From positions 1 through 64,000 of the forward strand of contig JADLGL010000066.1 in the NCBI GenBank assembly GCA_020849325.1: DNA of 64,000 nucleotides. Reading direction: 5' to 3'. How positions within the stretch are numbered: position 1 is the stretch's first letter; every line of letters starts with the position of its first letter. The DNA is from Bauldia sp. (GTDB lineage Bacteria; Pseudomonadota; Alphaproteobacteria; Rhizobiales; Kaistiaceae). Made by a program: the position numbers and the translations under genes. Shown piece by piece: positions 1-9,346 of this stretch. The notes under the pieces are model-generated. The model was not told the DNA's origin. It did no database searches and saw only the letters and a program-made list of their open reading frames with translations.

Positions 1-56
1 GAGCACAGAAAGAGAACAAATAGGGTCCATAGCGTGGTTCTGTGGAGGAGAGACAC

Positions 57-155
57 ATGGTCCGGATGGTTCGCGAGATTGCCGCTATGGTGGCGATGCT
101 GGCCTTCGTGGTGATGCTCGGCCTGTGGTCGGGCGCGGCCACGGGGACGCTGTGA
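57..155 (+). CDS. Possible 32-residue single-pass membrane peptide upstream of dnaE
   Basis: A short open frame starts with ATG behind a strong purine-rich Shine-Dalgarno (TGGAGGAGAG, about 42-51). The peptide begins MVRMVREIAAMVAMLAFVV, giving a basic N-terminus and one hydrophobic helix, and ends in a short polar tail. It stops 37 bases before the dnaE start on the same strand, so it could be a leader cistron or a small membrane protein co-transcribed with dnaE. I do not recognise a family. The good ribosome site and clean hydrophobic helix argue for translation; the very small size and many in-frame ATGs leave chance possible. Confidence 0.4.
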   Translation: MVRMVREIAAMVAMLAFVVMLGLWSGAATGTL

Positions 156-192
156 GGCGTTCCGTTCAGGGCCTCTCCCGGCTGGAGAACTG

Positions 193-3100
193 ATGGACAA
201 GGTCGTTCGCGACGTCGGCTTCGTGCACCTGCGGGTGCACTCCGCCTTCTCGCTCCTCGAAGGCGCGCTGCCGCTCAAGCAGCTCGCAAAGCTCGCCGAG
301 AAGGACAGGATGCCGGCGCTCGGGCTCACCGACACCGGCAACCTCTTCGGCGCGCTCGAATTCTCCGAGGCGATGGCTGCCGTCGGCATCCAGCCGATCG
401 TCGGGTGCCAGATGGCGGTCGATTTCGCCGACGGGTTCGAGCCGAGCCGGCGCGGACGCGTCGCGATCCAGGGGCCGGCGCTGTCGGACATCGTCCTCCT
501 CGCAGCATCGGCGGAAGGGTACGAGAACCTCGTCCGGCTCGTCTCGCGCTCGTTCATCGAGACAGAGACCGGCCTGAAACCTCATGTGCGCGCCGATCGC
601 CTCCTCGAATCGGCGGGCGGGCTGATCGCGCTGACCGGCGGGGTGAGGGGGCCGGTCGACCAGGTGCTCCTCGCCGGGCAGGAGAAGCTGGCGCGGGCCC
701 GTTTCATCCGGCTCCGCGAGGCGTTCGGGGACCGGCTCTATGCCGAAATCCAGCGCCACGGCGTGCCGGAGGAGATCGCTGCCGAGCCGGCGCTGATCGA
801 TCTTGCTTACGAACTCGACGTGCCGCTGGTCGCGACCAACGAACCGTACTTCCAGTCACGCGAGGATTTCGAGGCGCATGACGCGCTGATGGCGATCGCC
901 GAAGGCGCGGTCATCGCCGAGGACAACCGCCGCCGCCTGACGCCGGAGCACTGGTTCAAGCCGCGGGCCGAGATGGTGGCGCTGTTCGCCGACCTTCCCG
1001 AGGCGACGGCGAGCACGGTCGAGATCGCGCTCCGGTGCGCCTTCCGGCCGACGATCCGGAAGCCGATCCTGCCGCGTTTCGCCGGCAAGGACGCGGACCC
1101 CACCAGCGCCGACGAGATCGAGGCGGCCGAACTCCGACGCGCCGCGCATGAGGGGCTGACGCAGCGGCTCGCCTTCGGCGGGACTGCGCCTGACATGACC
1201 GAGGCGGACTACCGGACGCGTCTCGACTACGAGCTCGGCGTCATCATCCGCATGAAATACCAGGGGTATTTTCTCATCGTCGCCGACTTCATCCAATGGG
1301 CGAAGTCGCAGGGGATTCCCGTCGGCCCCGGCCGCGGTTCGGGCGCGGGCTCGGTGGCGGCGTGGTCGCTCACCATCACCGACCTCGACCCGATCCGCTT
1401 CGGCCTCATCTTCGAGCGCTTCCTCAACCCGGAACGCGTGTCGATGCCCGACTTCGACGTCGACTTCTGCCAGGACCGGCGCGACGAGGTGCTGCGCTAC
1501 GTCCAGGCGAAATACGGCGCCGACCGCGTCGCCCAAATCATCACCTTCGGAACGCTCCAGGCGCGCGCGGTGCTGCGCGACGTCGGGCGCGTGCTGCAGA
1601 TGCCGTACGGGCAGGTCGACCGGCTCTGCAAGCTGGTGCCCCAGAACCCCGCGGCTCCCGTTTCGCTGAAGCAGGCGGAGGCCGACGAACCGCGGCTGAA
1701 ACAGGCGCGCGACGCCGAGCCGATCGTCGCAAAACTCCTCGACATGGGCCAGAAGCTCGAGGGGCTCTACCGCCACGCCTCGACGCATGCCGCGGGCATC
1801 GTGATCGGCGACCGGCCGCTCGAGCAAATGGTGCCGCTCTACCGCGATCCGCGGTCGATCATGCCCGTGACCCAGTTCAACATGAAATGGGTCGAGCAGG
1901 CCGGGCTCGTGAAGTTCGACTTCCTCGGCCTCAAGACGCTCACGGTGCTCGAAGCCGCGGTGAAGCTCGTTCGCCAGCGTGGGGTGGAGCTCGACCTCGC
2001 GCGCATCCCGCTCGACGACAGGAAGACCTTCGAGATGCTGGCGCGCGGCGAGGCGGTCGGCATCTTCCAGCTGGAAAGCGGCGGCATGCGCCGGGCGCTG
2101 GTCGACATGCGGCCGGACCGGTTCGAGGACCTCGTCGTCCTCGTCGCGCTCTACCGTCCCGGCCCGATGGCGAACATCCCGACCTACTGCGCGCGAAAGC
2201 TCGGGCGCGAGAAGGTCACCTACATCCATCCCAGCCTCGCGCCGATCCTCGAGCCGACCTACGGCATCATCACCTACCAGGAGCAGGTGATGCAGATCGC
2301 GCGCGACCTCGCCGGCTACAGCTTTGGCGAGGCCGACCTCCTCCGCCGCGCGATGGGCAAGAAGATCCGCGCCGAGATGGAGAAGCAGCGCGTCCGCTTC
2401 GTGTCCGGCGCGATCGAACGCGGGATCGGCAAGGGCGACGCGGAGGAGATTTTCGAGGCCTGCGCCAAGTTCGCCGACTACGGCTTCAACAAGTCCCACT
2501 CGGCTCCGTACGCGCTGATCACGTACCAGACGGCCTACATGAAGGCGAACTTCCCGGCCGAATTCCTCGCCGCGTCCATGACGCTCGAGATGCCGAACAC
2601 CGACAAGATCTCGGAGTTCCGGCGCGAGGCGATCCGGCTCGGCATCACCGTCGAGGCGCCGTCGATCAACCGGTCGGGGGCGACGTTCACGGTCGCTGGC
2701 GGCCGGATCCAGTACTCGATGGCCGCCGTGAAGGCGGTGGGCCAGCAGGCGGTGGAGCACATCGCCGGGATGCGGGGCGAAGAACCGTTCCGCGACCTCG
2801 GCGACTTCGCCGGCCGCATCAACCCGCGCTTCGTCAATCGGCGTGCCCTCGAAAGCCTCGTCGCCGCGGGGGCGTTCGACCCGCTCGAACCCAACCGCGC
2901 GCGTGTCTTCGCCGGCCTCGACCGTATCCTCGGCGAGGCGGGGCGGGCGACCGACGGCGCGGCCTCGGGGCAGAACGAACTGTTCGGCGGCATGCCCGAG
3001 CCGATGGTGCTGCCGGCGGCCGATCCGTGGCTGCCGGGCGAGCGGCTGCAGCGCGAGCACGCCGCCGTCGGCTTCTACCTCTCGGCCCACCCGCTCGACG

Positions 3101-3654
3101 AATACGGTCCGGTGCTGAAGCGGCTCCGCGTCCAGAACTGGGTGGATTTTGCCCAGGCCGTCCATGCCGGCGCCACGATGGGGCGGCTCGCCGGCACCGT
3201 GACGGCGAAGCAGGAGCGGCGCACCAAGACCGGCAACCGCATGGGCATCCTGCAACTGTCGGATCCGACCGGGCAGTACGAGGCGGTGCTGTTCTCGGAG
3301 GCGCTCGTCCAGTACCGGGACATCCTCGAACCCGGCGCGTCGGTGGTCCTCGTCGTCGGCGCCGAGGACCGTCCCGAAGGCATCAACCTCCGCGTCCAGG
3401 AGGTCCAGATGCTCAACGCCGTCGCCGACGGCCTCCAGCGCCTCCGGCTCTATCTCAGTGACGAGACGCCGCTCCGCGCCGTCGAGGCGCAACTGGGGCG
3501 GAGCCGCGGCAAGGGCGAGGTGAGCATCATCGTCCGTGGCGAGGACGAGGGCCGCGAGGTCGAGATGCGGCTCGCCGGCCGCTATGCCGTCTCGCCCGAT
3601 CTTGCCGGCGCGATGCGGGTCATCAAGGGGGTGGAGCAGGTCGAACTGGCCTGA
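193..3654 (+). CDS. dnaE: DNA polymerase III subunit alpha
   Basis: Replicative DNA polymerase catalytic subunit of the cytoplasmic Pol III holoenzyme; 1153 residues, the normal DnaE length. The N-terminal PHP domain starts at HLRVHSAFS (12-20). Catalytic aspartates lie in PDFDVDF (419-425, D422 and D424) and in KFDFLGLKTL (D576), matching the three palm aspartates of the C-family polymerases. An internal beta-clamp-binding motif QNELF sits at 927-931, followed by an OB-fold domain from about residue 995 (GRLAGTVTAKQERRTKTG). The ATG at 193 places the PHP motif at the usual distance from the N-terminus. Absence of an intein or split makes this the housekeeping dnaE rather than the ImuB-linked dnaE2, which lacks such context here. 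Confidence 0.97.
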   Translation: MDKVVRDVGFVHLRVHSAFSLLEGALPLKQLAKLAEKDRMPALGLTDTGNLFGALEFSEAMAAVGIQPIVGCQMAVDFADGFEPSRRGRVAIQGPALSDIVLLAASAEGYENLVRLVSRSFIETETGLKPHVRADRLLESAGGLIALTGGVRGPVDQVLLAGQEKLARARFIRLREAFGDRLYAEIQRHGVPEEIAAEPALIDLAYELDVPLVATNEPYFQSREDFEAHDALMAIAEGAVIAEDNRRRLTPEHWFKPRAEMVALFADLPEATASTVEIALRCAFRPTIRKPILPRFAGKDADPTSADEIEAAELRRAAHEGLTQRLAFGGTAPDMTEADYRTRLDYELGVIIRMKYQGYFLIVADFIQWAKSQGIPVGPGRGSGAGSVAAWSLTITDLDPIRFGLIFERFLNPERVSMPDFDVDFCQDRRDEVLRYVQAKYGADRVAQIITFGTLQARAVLRDVGRVLQMPYGQVDRLCKLVPQNPAAPVSLKQAEADEPRLKQARDAEPIVAKLLDMGQKLEGLYRHASTHAAGIVIGDRPLEQMVPLYRDPRSIMPVTQFNMKWVEQAGLVKFDFLGLKTLTVLEAAVKLVRQRGVELDLARIPLDDRKTFEMLARGEAVGIFQLESGGMRRALVDMRPDRFEDLVVLVALYRPGPMANIPTYCARKLGREKVTYIHPSLAPILEPTYGIITYQEQVMQIARDLAGYSFGEADLLRRAMGKKIRAEMEKQRVRFVSGAIERGIGKGDAEEIFEACAKFADYGFNKSHSAPYALITYQTAYMKANFPAEFLAASMTLEMPNTDKISEFRREAIRLGITVEAPSINRSGATFTVAGGRIQYSMAAVKAVGQQAVEHIAGMRGEEPFRDLGDFAGRINPRFVNRRALESLVAAGAFDPLEPNRARVFAGLDRILGEAGRATDGAASGQNELFGGMPEPMVLPAADPWLPGERLQREHAAVGFYLSAHPLDEYGPVLKRLRVQNWVDFAQAVHAGATMGRLAGTVTAKQERRTKTGNRMGILQLSDPTGQYEAVLFSEALVQYRDILEPGASVVLVVGAEDRPEGINLRVQEVQMLNAVADGLQRLRLYLSDETPLRAVEAQLGRSRGKGEVSIIVRGEDEGREVEMRLAGRYAVSPDLAGAMRVIKGVEQVELA

Positions 3655-3705
3655 TGGCGCAGGGCCGCGGGTTAACCCTGATCGATCGGACAAGGCCTCG
3701 GGCGG

Positions 3706-3735
3706 GCCTCCGGCGCGCGAGGACCTGCCGGAGGC
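3706..3735 (+). other. GC-rich hairpin between dnaE and rfbB
   Basis: Perfect 9-base inverted repeat GCCTCCGGC (3706-3714) and GCCGGAGGC (3727-3735) with a 12-base loop. It lies 52 bases after the dnaE stop and 67 bases before rfbB. No T-run follows, so it is not a clear intrinsic terminator; it may be a mRNA 3' end stabiliser, or chance in GC-rich DNA. Confidence 0.3.
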
Positions 3736-3802
3736 CGGCCCGCGGTGGTAGTCTCGCCGTGCCGGTCTCCCGGCAAGCCTTCTTCACAGGAAAGAGTCCG
3801 CG

Positions 3803-4906
3803 GTGAGCGGGTACGTCAGTTTCCTCGTCACCGGGGGCGCCGGGTTCATCGGTTCCGCGGTCTGCCGCCATCTCGTCGCGGACATCGGCGCCGCCGTGAC
3901 GAACGTCGACAAGCTCACCTACGCCGGCAACCTCGAATCCCTCCGCCCGATCGCCGACTCGCCACGCTACCGCTTCATCAGGGCGGACATCCGCGACGCC
4001 GCGGCGATGGAGGCAGCGTTCGAGGCGGCGCAGCCGGACGCGGTGATCCACCTCGCGGCAGAGAGCCACGTCGACCGCTCGATCACCGGTTCGCGGGCTT
4101 TCGTCGAGACCAACGTTCTCGGCACGTTCGAGGTGCTGGAAGCCTCGCGCCGCTACTGGTCGCGCCTCCCGAAGGAGCGCGCCGACGCCTTCCGCGTCCT
4201 CCACGTCTCAACCGACGAGGTTTACGGCTCGCTCGCCGCCGAAGGCCTTTTCACCGAGACGACGCGATATGACCCTTCCTCGCCCTATTCGGCCAGCAAG
4301 GCGGCGTCGGACCATCTCGCGCACGCCTGGCATCGCACCTATGGCCTGCCGGTGATCGTGTCGAACTGCTCGAACAATTACGGGCCGTTCCACTTCCCCG
4401 AAAAGCTCATCCCGCTCGTCATCCTCAACGCGCTCGAAGGGAAGCCGCTCCCTATCTACGGCGACGGCACCAACATCCGCGACTGGCTGTTCGTGGGCGA
4501 TCACGCGCGGGCGCTCCACCGCATCGTCACGGCGGGACGGCCGGGCGAGACCTACAATGTCGGCGGCCGGAACGAGCGGACGAACCGCGCGGTGGTGGAG
4601 GCGGTCTGCCGCGCGCTGAACGATGTCTTCGGCGATCGCGCGCCGCACGAGCGGCTGATCACCTTCGTGGCCGACCGGCCGGGTCACGACCATCGCTACG
4701 CGATCGACGCGACGAAGCTCGAAACCGAGCTCGGCTGGCGGGCGGAAGAGACGTTCGAGACCGGCATCGTGAAGACGGTGCGGTGGTATCTCGACAACGA
4801 GTGGTGGTGGCGGCCGCTCCGCGAGCGCGTCTATGGCGGCGAGCGGCTGGGGCTGTCGCCCGCCACGGCACCGGCGGCGCCACGCCGGGCCGCGTCGGCC
4901 CGCTGA
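3803..4906 (+). CDS. rfbB: dTDP-glucose 4,6-dehydratase
   Basis: Second enzyme of dTDP-L-rhamnose synthesis; converts dTDP-glucose to dTDP-4-keto-6-deoxyglucose with bound NAD. An extended short-chain dehydrogenase of 367 residues. The nucleotide-binding GGAGFIG is at 11-17, the dehydratase-specific STDEVYG (136-142) carries the Thr-Asp-Glu catalytic group, and the YxxxK pair is Y162/K166. NCSNNYGP and the DRPGHD segment are typical of RmlB. The start is a GTG preceded by AGGAAAGAG. rfbA follows 23 bases downstream. The tail of about 20 residues is Pro/Ala-rich and non-conserved. Assignment is firm because rfbA, rfbD and rfbC are all adjacent. Confidence 0.95.
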   Translation: MSGYVSFLVTGGAGFIGSAVCRHLVADIGAAVTNVDKLTYAGNLESLRPIADSPRYRFIRADIRDAAAMEAAFEAAQPDAVIHLAAESHVDRSITGSRAFVETNVLGTFEVLEASRRYWSRLPKERADAFRVLHVSTDEVYGSLAAEGLFTETTRYDPSSPYSASKAASDHLAHAWHRTYGLPVIVSNCSNNYGPFHFPEKLIPLVILNALEGKPLPIYGDGTNIRDWLFVGDHARALHRIVTAGRPGETYNVGGRNERTNRAVVEAVCRALNDVFGDRAPHERLITFVADRPGHDHRYAIDATKLETELGWRAEETFETGIVKTVRWYLDNEWWWRPLRERVYGGERLGLSPATAPAAPRRAASAR

Positions 4907-4929
4907 GCGAACTGGAGCAGGCAGGGCGC

Positions 4930-5799
4930 ATGAAGGGCATCATTCTTGCGGGCGGCAGCGGCACGCGGCTCTATCCGCTGACCATCGCGGTGTCGAAGCA
5001 GCTGATGCCGATCTTCGACAAGCCGATGATCTACTACCCGCTCAGCGTCCTGATGCTGGCAGGGATCACCGACATCCTCCTCATTTCGACGCCCCACGAT
5101 CTGCCGCTGTTCCGGCGCCTCCTCGGCGACGGCCGGGACTGGGGTCTCAGCCTTTCCTATGCCGAGCAGAAGAACCCCGACGGCCTCGCGCAGGCCTACC
5201 TCATCGGCGCGGACTTCGTGGGCACCGAGCCGTCGGCGCTCATCCTCGGCGACAACATCTTCTATGGCCACGGTTTCACCGAGCAGCTCGAAGCCGCGGC
5301 CGCCCGGCCGCGCGGGGCGACGGTGTTCGCCTACAACGTCACCCACCCCGAGCGGTATGGCGTGGTCGAGTTCGGCGCCGACGGCAACGCGGTTTCGCTC
5401 GAGGAAAAGCCGGCGGCGCCGCGATCGAACTGGGCGGTGACGGGCCTCTATTTCTACGACGGCGACGCGCCGCGCATTGCTGCCGGCCTGAAGCCGTCGT
5501 CCCGCGGCGAGCTCGAGATCACCGACCTCAACCGTGCCTATCTCGAACGCGGCCAGCTCCACGTCGAAAGGCTCGGCCGCGGCTTCGCCTGGCTCGACAC
5601 CGGCACGATGGAGAGCCTCGTCGAGGCGGCGACGTTCGTCCGCACGCTGGAGCGCCGACAGGGCCTCCGCATCGCCTGCCCAGAGGAGATCGCCTTCAAC
5701 CGCGGGCTCATCACGGCGCAACAGCTCGCGGCGCTCGGCGCGCGTCACGGCAAGAGCGAATACGGGAAATACCTCGTGCGGATCGCGGAAGCGGGGTAG
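4930..5799 (+). CDS. rfbA: Glucose-1-phosphate thymidylyltransferase
   Basis: First enzyme of the dTDP-L-rhamnose pathway; joins dTTP and glucose-1-phosphate. 289 residues, the usual RmlA length. The N-terminal nucleotide-binding signature GGSGTRLYP is at 8-16, with the [11 protein letters not shown] segment at 22-32, and the metal-binding aspartate is in LGDN (D108). I chose ATG 4930 because MKGIILAGG is the family N-terminus; an in-frame extension upstream (from 4783) overlaps rfbB and has no family homology. The preceding GAGCAGG can serve as ribosome site. It is co-directional with rfbB and converges with rfbD. Confidence 0.95.
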   Translation: MKGIILAGGSGTRLYPLTIAVSKQLMPIFDKPMIYYPLSVLMLAGITDILLISTPHDLPLFRRLLGDGRDWGLSLSYAEQKNPDGLAQAYLIGADFVGTEPSALILGDNIFYGHGFTEQLEAAAARPRGATVFAYNVTHPERYGVVEFGADGNAVSLEEKPAAPRSNWAVTGLYFYDGDAPRIAAGLKPSSRGELEITDLNRAYLERGQLHVERLGRGFAWLDTGTMESLVEAATFVRTLERRQGLRIACPEEIAFNRGLITAQQLAALGARHGKSEYGKYLVRIAEAG

Positions 5800-5876
5800 C
5801 GGTTTTCGCCTGTCGCGCAGTTCGGGTGGCGACTCCGCGCGCGCAGGGTGCCGGGCTGACGAGCCCTGGTCGTCGC

Positions 5877-6737
5877 TCAGCGGCTCAGCAATTCCGCCAC
5901 TAGCGCCGGGACCGCGTCGCGGAAACTCCGCGTGCGGGTGCCGGGGAAGCGGCTGTCGAGGCGGGTGTCGAGGGGGCGGGGGGCGGCGGCCCTGTAGGCG
6001 GCGAGGCTCGTCGGGACGAGCTCCGGGCGGCGGATGCCGTGGGTCGCGGCGGCGGTGAGGACCGCTTCGGCGAATTCGAAGCGCGAGGCGTGGGCGCCGG
6101 CGACGTGGCGGATGCCCCAGTCGTAGTCGTCGCGTCCGGCGACGTCGGCGGCCATCGCCACCAGTGCGGCGGCGAGATCGCCGGCGAAGGTGGGGCTGCC
6201 GAGCTGGTCGGCGACCATCTCGATCCGCTCGCGCTCGCGGGCGAGGCGGAGCACCGCCGCGACGAAGGTGCGGTCGGAGGTGCCGAAGAGCCACGAGGTG
6301 CGGACGATCACGTGGTGCGGATTGGCGAGCGCCACGGTCGCCTCGCCGGCGAGCTTCGACCTGCCGTAGGCGGTGAGCGGGCCGGTCGCGTCGTCCTCGA
6401 AATAGGGCGAGCCCTTGTTGCCGTCGAAGACGTAGTCGGTCGAGACATGGATGATCGGCGCGCCGACCTCGCGCGCCGCGGCCGCGAGGACTGCGGCGCC
6501 GCGGGAATTGACGTCGAGCGCACCGGCCTCGTCGGCCTCGGCCGCATCGACGGCGGTGAATGCCGAGGCGTTGATGACGACGTCGGGCGCAGCGCCGGCG
6601 ACCGCGGCGATAATGGTGTCGGCGCGGAGGACGTCGACCTCGGGCCGGCCGACGCAGGTGATGGCGGGGCTGCCGAGGCGGCGGAAGGCGGTTCCGAGCT
6701 GTCCGGCCGAGCCGATGACGAGGATGCGCGGCGTCAT
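5877..6737 (-). CDS. rfbD: dTDP-4-dehydrorhamnose reductase
   Basis: Last enzyme of dTDP-L-rhamnose synthesis; NAD(P)H-dependent reduction of dTDP-4-keto-rhamnose. 286 residues. GSAGQLG (9-15) is the dinucleotide-binding loop, STDYVFDG (99-106) is the RmlD signature, and the catalytic pair is Y124/K128 in YGRSK. It lies 27 bases downstream of rfbC on the minus strand and is the promoter-distal gene of the large minus-strand polysaccharide operon. It converges with rfbA with a 77-base gap in which I see no convincing terminator. Confidence 0.95.
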   Translation of the reverse strand: MTPRILVIGSAGQLGTAFRRLGSPAITCVGRPEVDVLRADTIIAAVAGAAPDVVINASAFTAVDAAEADEAGALDVNSRGAAVLAAAAREVGAPIIHVSTDYVFDGNKGSPYFEDDATGPLTAYGRSKLAGEATVALANPHHVIVRTSWLFGTSDRTFVAAVLRLARERERIEMVADQLGSPTFAGDLAAALVAMAADVAGRDDYDWGIRHVAGAHASRFEFAEAVLTAAATHGIRRPELVPTSLAAYRAAAPRPLDTRLDSRFPGTRTRSFRDAVPALVAELLSR

Positions 6738-6764
6738 GGAGCGGTCACCGGAAGGGTGAGGCCG

Positions 6765-7322
6765 CTACGGGAAGGGCGGCGCGATGTCGGAAAGAAGTGG
6801 CAGCGCCTCGTCCTTGGCCGAAAGGATGGGGACACGTCCGTCGAGCGGCCAGGTGATGTCGAGCGACGGGTCGTTCCAGCGAATGCCGGCGTCGTGCGCC
6901 TTCGAATAGAAGGCCGACGTCTTGTAGAGCACCTCGGCATCCGGCGTGAGCGTGAGGAAGGCGTGGGCATAGCCGGCGGGAATATACACCTGGTTGCCGC
7001 GTTCCGCGCTCAGTTCCACCGCAGCGTGGCGACGGAAGGTGGGCGAGGAACTCCTGAGGTCCACCAGCACGTCGAGGATGCGGCCGCGGCCGACCCGGAC
7101 GAGTTTTGCCTGCGCGAACGGCGCCAGCTGGAAATGGAGGCCGCGGAGCGTGTCGACGCCGGTCGAAACCGAGCGGTTGTCCTGGACGAACTCGACGTCG
7201 ACGCCGACGGTCCGCCAGAGGTCGCGGTTGTAGGTCTCCTCGAACGTGCCGCGCGGGTCGGGAAAGCGCCGCGGCACGAACTCGAACGCGCCCTCGACAT
7301 CGAGCTTCCTGAAGCCGGTCAT
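6765..7322 (-). CDS. rfbC: dTDP-4-dehydrorhamnose 3,5-epimerase
   Basis: Cupin-fold epimerase, third step of dTDP-L-rhamnose synthesis. 185 residues, the normal size. The RGLHFQ motif (60-65) carries the catalytic base H63, and Y133 in VLYKTSAFYS is the expected catalytic acid. PDPRGTFEETY near residue 21 is the conserved RmlC N-terminal segment. It is separated by 17 bases from the upstream methyltransferase gene and 27 bases from rfbD, so is probably translated from the same mRNA. Together with rfbBA it completes the pathway, although the four genes lie on two strands. Confidence 0.95.
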   Translation of the reverse strand: MTGFRKLDVEGAFEFVPRRFPDPRGTFEETYNRDLWRTVGVDVEFVQDNRSVSTGVDTLRGLHFQLAPFAQAKLVRVGRGRILDVLVDLRSSSPTFRRHAAVELSAERGNQVYIPAGYAHAFLTLTPDAEVLYKTSAFYSKAHDAGIRWNDPSLDITWPLDGRVPILSAKDEALPLLSDIAPPFP

Positions 7323-7339
7323 GCCAGATCGCGTTCCGT

Positions 7340-8374
7340 TCAGTTCTTCACCAGCCAGAGGCTGCCGCCCGGATTGATGCTGAACTGGCTGTAGGTCCGG
7401 TTAATGAGGTCCCGTCCGACGGTGGCGAAGAAGCTCGTCATGAAGAGGATGTCGTAGGCGCGATTGTGCATGAGGAACGCCCGGAGCGCATACACTTCGT
7501 TCCACGAATACCTGCGGTCGAAGATCCAGTCGTCGGGATACTCGAACGGGAAGTGGATGTCGTGGAAGTGGACGAGGACGCCCGGCGCGAGGCGCGGCAG
7601 GATCGCGAACAGCTCATGGTGCACGTCGCTGCCGGTCTTCAGGACGTGCGTCGAATCGATGAACAGGACGTCGTTCGGCTTCAGCCGGTCGTAGAGTGCG
7701 ATCGGCACCGACTGCACCGGCTTCTCGATCACCTCGACGCGCCCGGAATCGTCCGGCCACAGGCGCTCGCGAAGGCGCGCCGGATCGGGTTCAACGGCGA
7801 CGATCCGCGTCGTGAGGTGAAACTCCTCGATCGCGTCGAGCATGCAGGCGGTGGAGAATCCCGAACCGACCTCGACGATCAGCTGCGGCCGCCGCTCCGC
7901 CACGACCGCGCGGAGGATGGCGGCATCGCCGATCGGGAAGATGCCGTTGTTGGCGTAGTAGCGGCGGCTCGGTTCGGGTTCGTTCGGGAAGGCCGTGTGC
8001 GCGAGGACGCCGACGTTCGCCTGCCACCAGGCGCGCATCGCCTCGGCGTCGAGGTCGATGCCGGCGATGTCCTCCGCCGTCGCCGCGCGGCGCGGCAGGC
8101 CGAGGTCGCGGAGCTCCTGCGGGTTGACGATCGGCGAGTAGTAGTGGCCCGGCGGATGCGCCGGCGTCACCACGTCGATCCGCTGGCGGTATTCGGGGCT
8201 CGCGACGAACAGTTCGATCGCGCGGCCGGCGCCGAGGCCGCCCGCGACTTCGCCGACCCAGTGGGCGAACTCGCCGGGTTCGGGCTCGCGGTGGAGAAGG
8301 TGGCGGTAGAGGAGGCGTACGTAGTCCTCCGCCGCTTCGACGCGGGGGCCGGCGCTTTCGACCGGCCCGTTCAT
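7340..8374 (-). CDS. Class I SAM-dependent methyltransferase with N-terminal DUF4214-like domain
   Basis: 344 residues. Residues 17-66 (YVRLLYRHLLHREP...SPEYRQR) resemble the DUF4214 module seen in surface-polysaccharide proteins. A conserved bridge (PAHPPGHYYSPIVNPQEL, 71-88) leads to a Rossmann methyltransferase domain with motif I VEVGSGFST (167-175) and an acidic DVLFIDSTHV segment. It probably O-methylates a sugar of the glycan made by this operon; the acceptor is not predictable. The same two-domain architecture, with near-identical motifs, recurs in the gene at 9339-10514, so the two are paralogues flanking a sulfotransferase gene. A 48-base gap separates it from that sulfotransferase. 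Confidence 0.75.
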   Translation of the reverse strand: MNGPVESAGPRVEAAEDYVRLLYRHLLHREPEPGEFAHWVGEVAGGLGAGRAIELFVASPEYRQRIDVVTPAHPPGHYYSPIVNPQELRDLGLPRRAATAEDIAGIDLDAEAMRAWWQANVGVLAHTAFPNEPEPSRRYYANNGIFPIGDAAILRAVVAERRPQLIVEVGSGFSTACMLDAIEEFHLTTRIVAVEPDPARLRERLWPDDSGRVEVIEKPVQSVPIALYDRLKPNDVLFIDSTHVLKTGSDVHHELFAILPRLAPGVLVHFHDIHFPFEYPDDWIFDRRYSWNEVYALRAFLMHNRAYDILFMTSFFATVGRDLINRTYSQFSINPGGSLWLVKN

Positions 8375-8422
8375 CGCGTCACCCGTGCTGCCGCCCCCGC
8401 GGTCATCCCGGACCCGGCCCGG

Positions 8423-9346
8423 CTACGACGACGCGAACGCGCGGAGTTCGCGCCTGAACTGCTCGGCCATTCTCGCATTGAGGTCGGTCCTCTGCTTCCT
8501 GAGCCGGATCTGGTCCGGCCGAATGACGGGCGGCGATCCCGACGGGTTGCCGAGATAGTCGACGATCTCGCTGGCGAGCCGCATCGTGGTGCCGGCGATG
8601 TCGGCCTCGAAATCCTCGTAGACGACGTCGGCCGCGCGCGGCGCGAAGACCGCGAAGAAGTCGCGGAAGCGCGCGAGGCTCTGGTTGATCGAGCGGACGT
8701 AATTGACGATGTCGGCCGGCCGGAGCTGCGGTTCGGGCCGGTCGGGAGCGGCATCGGCACCAGCCGTCCGCGTCCACTCCTGCGTCTGCTCGGCGATCGA
8801 GAAGGAGATTGCCTGGCCGAGGACGTCGCGGCGGCGGATATGGACATAGATCGAGCGCCCGAACACCGGCTCGAGGAGGTTCTTCCGGGCGAGGTAGTAG
8901 AGCTGCTCCCAGGCGAGCTTCACGAGGCAGATCCTGCCGGCGAGCTGAGCCCCGTTCTTGACCTCCATGAGGTATTCGTCGAGCGCGTTGAAGCCGTTGT
9001 CGATGCTGGCGCGGATCACCTCGTCGAAGTTCAGGTACTCGCTCGGCGTATGGAAGAGGCCGGTCTGGAACAGCGCTTCGCCGAGAAGGTTCGAGCCGCT
9101 CCGGTTGGCGTAGCAGATGAAGCAGGTGCCGAGGTCGGGGCCGAGCCGGCTCGGATGGGCGGTCGATTCCCGGTCGCGGAAGAACTCCTCGATCCGGGTC
9201 TCGTGCACCGAGGGGCCGTAGTCGAGCGGGAACGCGGGCAAGGGCCGGCCGGCGATACCGGCGGGCCGCGGCGGCGGTGCGTCGGTGCCGGGCGGATCGC
9301 CGGGGCCGGGGAAGGGGTCGAAATCGTCGCGTTCGAGGCTAGGCAA
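8423..9346 (-). CDS. Stf0-type sulfotransferase
   Basis: 307 residues. CYANRSGSNLL (78-88) is the PAPS 5'-phosphosulfate-binding segment typical of Stf0 sulfotransferases (the trehalose 2-sulfotransferase family), followed by PSEYLNFDEV. HIRRRDVLGQAISFSIAEQTQEW supplies the second PAPS-binding region. Predicted to move sulfate from PAPS to a sugar hydroxyl in the cytoplasm. The proline/glycine-rich first 45 residues are not part of the fold. The start is uncertain: the frame opens with TTG at 9346, 8 bases inside the preceding gene, and the purine-rich AAGAAGG is directly adjacent rather than spaced; a GTG at 9208 is an alternative. The position between two methyltransferases implies glycan decoration. 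Confidence 0.82.
   Translation of the reverse strand: MPSLERDDFDPFPGPGDPPGTDAPPPRPAGIAGRPLPAFPLDYGPSVHETRIEEFFRDRESTAHPSRLGPDLGTCFICYANRSGSNLLGEALFQTGLFHTPSEYLNFDEVIRASIDNGFNALDEYLMEVKNGAQLAGRICLVKLAWEQLYYLARKNLLEPVFGRSIYVHIRRRDVLGQAISFSIAEQTQEWTRTAGADAAPDRPEPQLRPADIVNYVRSINQSLARFRDFFAVFAPRAADVVYEDFEADIAGTTMRLASEIVDYLGNPSGSPPVIRPDQIRLRKQRTDLNARMAEQFRRELRAFASS

Noticed and set aside
856..3693. 945-codon open frame antisense to dnaE
   Set aside because: High G+C with few stops creates long antisense frames; the product is His/Arg/Glu-rich with no recognisable domain, and dnaE on the other strand is certain.
3706..3735. Riboswitch or intrinsic terminator after dnaE
   Set aside because: Only one simple stem-loop is present, with no T-run and no conserved aptamer pattern; kept only as a hairpin.
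4831..6294. 487-codon minus-strand frame across rfbA and rfbD
   Set aside because: Covers two well-supported genes in other frames, and its sequence is low-complexity Arg/Pro/His.
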